Positions 58,739-64,000 of a stretch of DNA of 64,000 nt are shown here, piece after piece. The translations under genes and the position numbers were made by a program. The DNA lies in NCBI RefSeq assembly GCF_001723685.1, contig NZ_MCBX01000005.1, forward strand, positions 102,493 through 166,492. Direction: 5' to 3'. The notes under the pieces are model-generated. The model was given only the letters and a program-made list of their open reading frames with translations. It made no database searches and was not told where the DNA came from. The stretch's first letter is position 1; every line of letters begins with the position of its first letter. The stretch comes from Candidatus Marithrix sp. Canyon 246. GTDB lineage: Bacteria; Pseudomonadota; Gammaproteobacteria; Beggiatoales; Beggiatoaceae.

Positions 58739-59003
58739 TTATTAATAGGGCAACCATAAAGGATTGCCCCTGCTATACCATAACATATATTGGCATCTAA
58801 CAAAGAAGATGCCACCATTTCCGCCATTGCTTGCGCCCATCCTTTCTCAAAATCATCAGGTTTAGCTTCTATAACGCAAAGTGATGGCTTTGCCATGCTT
58901 CCATACTTGGTTCTAGGAGCAATTTAAGATCGGGCTGATGATTCTTTCACATATCAAATTTTCTTGCTACTTCTTCAATTGTATTAAATTTACCATAAGA
59001 CAT
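58735..59003 (-). pseudogene. Broken gene, nuclease-like hypothetical
   Basis: ATG at 59003 reads MSYGKFNTIEEVARKFDM and meets TGA; the reading then jumps frame (DLKLLLEPSMEAWQS) and again to SLCVIEAKPDDFEKGWAQAM, ending [12 protein letters not shown] at 58735. The VIEAKPDDFEKGWAQAMAEM block recalls a restriction-endonuclease-like family (E-x-K core), but the assignment is tentative. At least two frame breaks. Confidence 0.55.
58748..58769. terminator. Weak hairpin after pnp
   Basis: GGGCAA, ten-base loop, TTGCCC just after the pnp stop, not followed by T residues. It also falls inside the 3' end of the pseudogene. Confidence 0.3.
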
Positions 59004-59026
59004 ATATAATCCATGTAATTTACAAT

Positions 59027-59503
59027 CTATTGACAAATCTTCTTAACATTCCGCAAATGTTTTTTAAAGCCTTCACTTAAATTCGGATGTTGTAGTGCAT
59101 AATCAACTGTTGCTATTAAGTAGCCTAGTTTACTGCCACAATCATAACGAGTGCCTTTAAATTGACATGCTAGTACTTGTTCTTCAACTAATAATTTCGC
59201 AATTGCATCTGTTAGTTGAATTTCTCCACCAGCTCCTTTTCCTAAGTTTTCCAGATAGGGTTTTTCAATTATATGATTGATTTTTAAGACACCTTCATAC
59301 AGTTCTTCTGGTTCAATAATACCGTATTTTTCAGTGTCTTTTTGTGATAAGCATGGTAATTCTTCACCATTGATTAAATCATCTGCTAGCAAGTCATATT
59401 TGCCGCGTTGTTCTAATTCGTCTTCTAATTCTTGATTTTTATCAAAGTGATTTTCTATAGCGGTTTTGCTGCCACTGGTAACAAAGATTAATTGTGAGGA
59501 CAT
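59027..59503 (-). pseudogene. Truncated galU copy with three in-frame deletions
   Basis: 158 residues, a near-identical copy of the C-terminal 242 residues of the intact galU (61461-62363) minus 44, 20 and 23 residues. The first deletion lies between copies of TGCTAGCA, the second between copies of TTTGTGATA, and the third has almost no homology. All three keep the frame, and the stop and some downstream bases also match. The N-terminal 58 residues (nucleotide-binding G-x-G-T-R-F-L-P-A-T-K) are missing, replaced by MSS. It could still be translated, but should have no UTP-glucose transferase activity. The frame being preserved three times is notable, though chance cannot be ruled out. Confidence 0.85.
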
Positions 59504-59564
59504 GTAATTACAGAATCTAATGTCATAATAAGTAAATTGTTAAAAACAATAATTTAACTTTATA

Positions 59565-59608
59565 TTGAAATTATAATATAATGATTTTGAAATTATAATA
59601 TAATGATT
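59565..59608. repeat. Two tandem 22-bp repeats upstream of sulP
   Basis: Two perfect head-to-tail copies of TTGAAATTATAATATAATG plus ATT in the promoter region of sulP. Each copy holds TTGAAA and TATAAT-like strings, though spacing between them is not that of a standard sigma-70 promoter. Confidence 0.75.
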
Positions 59609-59636
59609 TTAATTTTGAGGTAAATATTAAAAATAT

Positions 59637-61376
59637 ATGATTAAGTTAGAAACAATTTTTCCTTTTTTAATTTGGTTTAGATTAACTACAAAAGAAACTT
59701 TTAAAGCCGATTTTATGGCTGGTTTAACTGGGGCTGTGATTGTCCTACCTCAAGGTGTGGCTTTTGCAATGATCGCTGGTCTTCCACCGGAATATGGATT
59801 ATATACGGCGATGGTCACACCCATTATAGCTGCCCTCTTTGGCTCCTCATTACATCTTATATCCGGTCCAACAACGGCTATTTCTATTGTAGTCTTTTCG
59901 ACTATCAGTCATCACGCTGAGCCGGGCACAGCAGAATTTCTCAATCTAGTTTTAACACTCACCTTTTTAGCCGGTGTTTACCAACTCGCATTTGGCTTGG
60001 CGCGTTTGGGAACTTTAGTCAATTTTGTGTCTCATTCCGTTGTTGTAGCTTTCACAGCTGGAGCTGCCATTCTTATTATGACCACCCAATTGAAACATGT
60101 TTTGGGTGTGTATATTCCTAAAGGTGAATCTTTTTTACATACATGGATAGATGTTTTTAATCAGATAGGCGATATTAATTATTATATATTAACGGTGGCA
60201 TTATCAACTTTTATATCAGCTCTGCTGTTCAAACGTTTTTTGCCCCGCCTGCCTTACATGTTGCTGGCGATGATTTTTGGAAGCTTAGTTAGTTTGTTGC
60301 TCAATGGTCAAGCGCATGGTGTTCATTTAGTTGGGGAAATGCCATCTAATTTACCTCCTTTATCAATGCCAGATTTTTCCATAGATACGATACGTCAATT
60401 AGCTCCTGAAGCTTTTGCAGTGGCACTATTAGGTTTAATTGAAGCTGTCTCAATTGCCCGCTCGGTTGCCACCAAATCTCATCAACATATTAATGGCAAT
60501 CAAGAATTTATTGGTCAAGGCTTATCCAATATGGTTGGCAGTTTCTTTTCTAGTTATGCTGGTTCTGGCTCATTTACTCGTTCAGGCATTAATTATCAAG
60601 CAGGAGCTAAAACTCCTTTATCGGCAATTTTTGCAGCGGTATTCCTAGCCTTGACTATATTATTAATTGCTCCATTAACAGCTTATTTGCCTATTGCCGC
60701 TATGGGTGGCATCATCCTAATAGTTGGTTATAACTTAATTGACTTTCATCATATTAAAGGAATTATCAAAGCCAGCCGCTCAGAAACCAGCGTGTTAGTT
60801 GTGACTTTTTTGGCAACTTTATTTTTAGAATTGGAATTTGCCATTTATGCTGGTATTTTATTATCTTTGGTATTTTATTTAAATCGAACTGCACGTCCTA
60901 AAATTGTCACTTTAGCCCCTGATCCAGAAGAAAGACGACGCCATTTTACTAATCTTGAACGTAAAACACTAGCAGAATGTCCACAATTAAAAGTGATTCG
61001 TATTGATGGTTCCCTGTTCTTTGGTGCTGTGAGTTATACTTCAAGCACATTACGCCAAATGAAGGAAAAAGAACCAACATTAACTCATATATTAATAGTG
61101 GCTAAGCCAATTAATTTTATTGATGTTGCTGGAGCAGAAATGTTAGTTCAACAAGCTAAATATTGGAAAGCACAAGGCGGTGGCTTATATTTATGCGGGC
61201 TAAAAATGAAAACTGAGAAATTTCTGCGACGTGGCGGTTATTTAAATGAAATTGGTGAAGATAATCTATTTACTACCAAAAAAGATGCTGTAGCTGAGAT
61301 TTTTAAAGACTTAGATCATCAGTACTGCCAAACTTGTGAACAGCGTATTTTTCGTGAATGTAAGCAGTTCCATTAA
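59637..61376 (+). CDS. SulP family anion transporter with STAS domain
   Basis: 579 residues: 10-12 membrane helices starting with KADFMAGLTGAVIVLPQGVAFA, the signature region GLPPEYGLYTAMVTPIIAALFGSS (two blocks), and a C-terminal STAS domain from about 455 (VIRIDGSLFFGAVSY; HILIVAKPINFIDVAGAEMLV). A tail with CQTCEQRIFRECKQFH may bind metal, a feature of some gammaproteobacterial SulP proteins. Sulfate, or bicarbonate or another anion, is the expected substrate. The gene sits between two directly repeated galU copies. Confidence 0.92.
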   Translation: MIKLETIFPFLIWFRLTTKETFKADFMAGLTGAVIVLPQGVAFAMIAGLPPEYGLYTAMVTPIIAALFGSSLHLISGPTTAISIVVFSTISHHAEPGTAEFLNLVLTLTFLAGVYQLAFGLARLGTLVNFVSHSVVVAFTAGAAILIMTTQLKHVLGVYIPKGESFLHTWIDVFNQIGDINYYILTVALSTFISALLFKRFLPRLPYMLLAMIFGSLVSLLLNGQAHGVHLVGEMPSNLPPLSMPDFSIDTIRQLAPEAFAVALLGLIEAVSIARSVATKSHQHINGNQEFIGQGLSNMVGSFFSSYAGSGSFTRSGINYQAGAKTPLSAIFAAVFLALTILLIAPLTAYLPIAAMGGIILIVGYNLIDFHHIKGIIKASRSETSVLVVTFLATLFLELEFAIYAGILLSLVFYLNRTARPKIVTLAPDPEERRRHFTNLERKTLAECPQLKVIRIDGSLFFGAVSYTSSTLRQMKEKEPTLTHILIVAKPINFIDVAGAEMLVQQAKYWKAQGGGLYLCGLKMKTEKFLRRGGYLNEIGEDNLFTTKKDAVAEIFKDLDHQYCQTCEQRIFRECKQFH

Positions 61377-61417
61377 CTGGAACTATATTGTTCTAGGAAA
61401 GTTGTTTCTGTCTAATT

Positions 61418-61446
61418 AAACCTGACAGCTTAAACTCTGTCAGGTT
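61418..61446. repeat. 29-bp diverged family-A palindrome
   Basis: AAACCTGACAG, eight-base centre, CTGTCAGGTTT (arms shortened and centre changed). Between convergent sulP and galU. Confidence 0.75.
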
Positions 61447-61460
61447 TGATCTTAATCTAT

Positions 61461-62363
61461 CTATTGACAAATCTTCTTAACATTCCGCAAATGTTTTTTA
61501 AAGCCTTCACTTAAATTCGGATGTTGTAGTGCATAATCAACTGTTGCTATTAAGTAGCCTAGTTTACTGCCACAATCATAACGGGTGCCTTTAAATTGAC
61601 ATGCTAATACTTGTTCTTCAACTAATAATTTCGCAATTGCATCTGTTAGTTGAATTTCTCCACCAGCTCCTTTTCCTAAGTTTTCCAGATAGTTAAATAT
61701 CTTTGGTGTAAATAGATAACGTCCAACTACGCCTAAATTTGATGGTGCTTGTTCTGGGCTGGGTTTTTCAATTATATGATTGATTTTTAAGACACCTTCA
61801 TACAGTTCTTCTGGTTCAATAATACCGTATTTTTCAGTGTCTTTTTGTGATATTTCTTCAACCGCAATTACGCTAGTTTGTTGTTTTTCATATATTTGTA
61901 CCATTTGTGATAAGCATGGTAATTCTTCACCATTGATTAAATCATCTGCTAGCATTACGGCAAATGGTTCGTCGCCTACCACCGGTTTAGCACATAAAAC
62001 AGCATGACCCAAGCCCAAGGCTTCTGGTTGGCGTATATAAATACATGAAACACCTTCTGGCACTACATTTTTTGCCATTGCTAGCAAGTCATATTTACCC
62101 CGTTGTTCTAATTCATCTTCTAATTCTTGATTTTTATCAAAGTGATTTTCAATAGCTCCTTTGCTACTACTGGTAACAAAGATTAATTGTTCAATACCAG
62201 CAGCAACGGCTTCTTCAGCGGCATATTGAATTAATGGTTTATCTACAATTGGTAACATTTCTTTAGGGCTAGCCTTGGTGGCTGGTAAGAAGCGTGTACC
62301 TAAACCTGCTACTGGGAAAACTGCTTTGCGAATAGTTTTTTTAGTTGCCATATATTTTTTCAT
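61461..62363 (-). CDS. galU: UTP-glucose-1-phosphate uridylyltransferase
   Basis: 300 residues, makes UDP-glucose. Nucleotide-binding motif VAGLGTRFLPATKASPKEMLP at residue 18, then KPLIQYAAEEAVAAGI, LGLGHAVLCAKPVVGDEPFAV and GGEIQLTDAI. The ATG at 62363 overlaps the purH TAA (TAATG), which supports coupling; MATKKTIRKAV at 62351 is an alternative start. A shrunken second copy lies 2 kb away. Confidence 0.95.
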   Translation of the reverse strand: MKKYMATKKTIRKAVFPVAGLGTRFLPATKASPKEMLPIVDKPLIQYAAEEAVAAGIEQLIFVTSSSKGAIENHFDKNQELEDELEQRGKYDLLAMAKNVVPEGVSCIYIRQPEALGLGHAVLCAKPVVGDEPFAVMLADDLINGEELPCLSQMVQIYEKQQTSVIAVEEISQKDTEKYGIIEPEELYEGVLKINHIIEKPSPEQAPSNLGVVGRYLFTPKIFNYLENLGKGAGGEIQLTDAIAKLLVEEQVLACQFKGTRYDCGSKLGYLIATVDYALQHPNLSEGFKKHLRNVKKICQ

Positions 62364-63898
62364 TAGTGTCTAAAATGTCGCATTCCGGTAAACACCATTG
62401 CCATATCATATTCATCAGCGGCTGCAATGACTTCATCATCACGAATGGAGCCACCGGGTTGTATTACTGCTGTAATACCTACTTCTTTAGCAGAATCAAT
62501 GCCATCTCTAAATGGGAAGAAAGCATCTGATGCCATAACTGAACCTTGCACTTCTAATTTTTCATCTGCCGCTTTAATCGCAGCAATTTTGGCACTATAA
62601 ACCCGACTCATTTGCCCAGCTCCAATGCCTATAGTCATATTGTCTTTACAATATACTATCGCGTTGGATTTGACAAATTTAGCTACTTTCCATGCAAATA
62701 GTAAGTCTTGTAGTTCCTTATCTGTCGGTTGTCGCTTGCTAACTATTTTTAGATCATCCGCTGTGATGATTCCTAAATCACGATCTTGCACTAAAAGTCC
62801 GCCATTTACTCGTTTAAAGTCTAAACCATTAGGGCGTTGTGCTTGCCACATTCCAGTTGCTAATACACGCACATTCTTTTTAGTTGCTAAAATTGGTTTA
62901 GCATCTTCAGCGATTTCTGGAGCAATAATAACTTCAACAAATTGTCGATCCACAATCGCTTTAGCAGTTTCAGCGTCTAATGAGCGATTAAAGGCGATAA
63001 TTCCCCCAAAAGCTGAGGTAGGATCAGTTTTAAAAGCCCTATCATAAGCAGCTAAAATATTATCACCTGTTGCTACGCCACACGGATTGGCATGTTTAAC
63101 AATAACACAAGCAGCTACTTCAAAAGATTTGACACATTCTAAAGCTGCATCAGTGTCTGCCACATTATTGTAAGACAGTTCTTTGCCTTGTATTTGTACT
63201 GCGGTTGCAATACAAGGTTCTTGAATTTTGGTTTCTGTATAAAATGCCGCTTTTTGATGTGGATTTTCTCCATAGCGCATTTCTTGAACTTTTTGATATT
63301 GCAAGGATAAAAACTTACTATCACTTAAATAGTTAGCAATAGCACCATCATAGCTAGCAGTGTGTGCAAATACTTTTTGGGCTAAAAAAAAGCGAGTTTC
63401 TGTTGTAACTGCGCCATTATTAGCAACCATTTCTTGCAATACAGTTTCATAATCACTAGCATTAACAACAACTGTAACAGCGGCATGATTTTTAGCGGCG
63501 GAGCGTAACATAGCTGGACCACCTATATCAATATTTTCTATAGCCATATTTAAATCACAATCAGGTTTAGCAATAGTATCCTCAAACGGATATAAATTAA
63601 CTACTACTAAATCAATTGGATTAATTTGATGTTGATTCATCACTTCATCATCAACACCGCGCCGCCCAAGTAAACCACCATGAATTTTAGGATGTAGAGT
63701 CTTAACTCTACCAGCCATCATTTCAGGAAAACCAGTATAATCAGATACTTCTATAACTGAAACTCCATTATCTGCTAGCAATTTGGCAGTGCCACCAGTT
63801 GATAAAATTTCAACACCTTGCTCAGACAAAGCCTTAGCAAAATCTACAATTCCTGATTTATCAGAGACGCTAATAAGCGCACGTTTAATACTTAACAT
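62363..63898 (-). CDS. purH: Bifunctional AICAR formyltransferase / IMP cyclohydrolase
   Basis: 511 residues, PurH of purine synthesis. N-terminal MGS-like domain: [33 protein letters not shown] and [18 protein letters not shown]. The transformylase domain has [22 protein letters not shown] with its conserved Lys-His, [10 protein letters not shown] near 310 and the ending [21 protein letters not shown]. Confidence 0.97.
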   Translation of the reverse strand: MLSIKRALISVSDKSGIVDFAKALSEQGVEILSTGGTAKLLADNGVSVIEVSDYTGFPEMMAGRVKTLHPKIHGGLLGRRGVDDEVMNQHQINPIDLVVVNLYPFEDTIAKPDCDLNMAIENIDIGGPAMLRSAAKNHAAVTVVVNASDYETVLQEMVANNGAVTTETRFFLAQKVFAHTASYDGAIANYLSDSKFLSLQYQKVQEMRYGENPHQKAAFYTETKIQEPCIATAVQIQGKELSYNNVADTDAALECVKSFEVAACVIVKHANPCGVATGDNILAAYDRAFKTDPTSAFGGIIAFNRSLDAETAKAIVDRQFVEVIIAPEIAEDAKPILATKKNVRVLATGMWQAQRPNGLDFKRVNGGLLVQDRDLGIITADDLKIVSKRQPTDKELQDLLFAWKVAKFVKSNAIVYCKDNMTIGIGAGQMSRVYSAKIAAIKAADEKLEVQGSVMASDAFFPFRDGIDSAKEVGITAVIQPGGSIRDDEVIAAADEYDMAMVFTGMRHFRH

Positions 63899-63927
63899 AT
63901 AATCCTACTAATTATTATTAATTTTTC

Positions 63928-64000
63928 TGTAGGGTGGGTAGAGTGACAACGAAACCCACCAAAACCATCGAAAATGGTGGGTTTCGTTGTCACTCTATTG
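63928..64000. repeat. Family-B palindrome (cut by window end)
   Basis: Begins TGTAGGGTGGGTAGAGTG with the same outer end as the copy at 25906, then GAAACCCACC and a mirrored GGTGGGTTTC, with the right arm unfinished at the window edge. Upstream of purH. Confidence 0.85.

Noticed and set aside
61310..61373. Cys-rich end of the SulP protein as a new domain
   Set aside because: A C-x-x-C ... R-I-F-x-E-C tail is, as far as I recall, present in many gammaproteobacterial SulP proteins.
4064..61446. Family-A palindromes as a CRISPR array
   Set aside because: Copies are kilobases apart, not clustered, with no spacers of even length and no cas genes.

Overview
The window is an AT-rich bacterial chromosome segment. 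The gene set points to a gammaproteobacterial sulfur oxidiser, most likely a Beggiatoa/Thioploca-type Thiotrichaceae; this is inferred from gene content, with no rRNA in the window to confirm it. Supporting signs are a sulfide:quinone oxidoreductase, an octahaem tetrathionate-reductase-type cytochrome with its cytochrome b, a SulP transporter and a YeiH-type transporter, the RatA/RnfH pair, the gammaproteobacterial order rimP-nusA-infB-rbfA-truB-rpsO-pnp, and large kinase/ATPase and propeller/C13-like proteins of a style common in that group. Housekeeping genes are interspersed with gene remnants, small palindromic repeats and one MITE.

Layout. 1-1500: 3' part of an ornithine-cyclodeaminase-family gene, then a join of three remnants (DUF4291, sdhA 3' end, PIN toxin). 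1529-10091: alkD-like gene, sdhA, rnfH-ratA-NSS symporter operon, smpB, cysE, sqr, vanZ-like gene, uppP. 10176-15066: decayed AAA-ATPase gene, a 14-blade propeller protein carrying a degenerate C13-like peptidase module, a LamG remnant, and a remnant pair split by a 130-bp MITE. 15050-26509: Wzx-like flippase, ychF, DprE2-like and DprE1-like genes flanking an octahaem cytochrome/cytochrome b operon, rimO, LPG-synthase-like membrane protein, zinc-finger protein, waaF-like heptosyltransferase, fixH-like gene. 26578-28230: an HsdM-like protein that has lost its catalytic NPPF motif. 28230-35880: a 1841-aa kinase/ATPase/histidine-kinase/receiver protein, then ppk1. 35963-43708: accessory block with two RloA-type ATPases around an RloB-type protein, a P-loop protein with two degenerate kinase domains, a FIST-C-like protein and a fatty-acid-hydroxylase-family protein. 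43710-50297: YeiH-type transporter, trypsin-like protease with moaC, DEAD-box helicase, dapC-dapD. 50368-58738: translation/RNA operon rimP to pnp. 58735-64000: broken gene, shrunken galU copy, sulP, intact galU and purH.

How they fit. SQR feeds electrons from sulfide into the quinone pool, and the cytochrome b/octahaem pair could draw on it to reduce tetrathionate or a similar periplasmic acceptor. SulP and the YeiH-like protein may move sulfate or related anions, and Ppk1 makes polyphosphate. DprE1/DprE2-like enzymes, flippase, heptosyltransferase, UppP and GalU belong to cell-surface polymer synthesis.

The best candidate for an undescribed system is the cassette at 35963-41905: ATPase - RloB-like protein - second ATPase, followed by a P-loop protein with tandem pseudokinases. 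Other unusual items are the NPPF-less HsdM-like protein, the galU copy with three in-frame deletions, a family of nested palindromes mostly at convergent gene ends, and the MITE.
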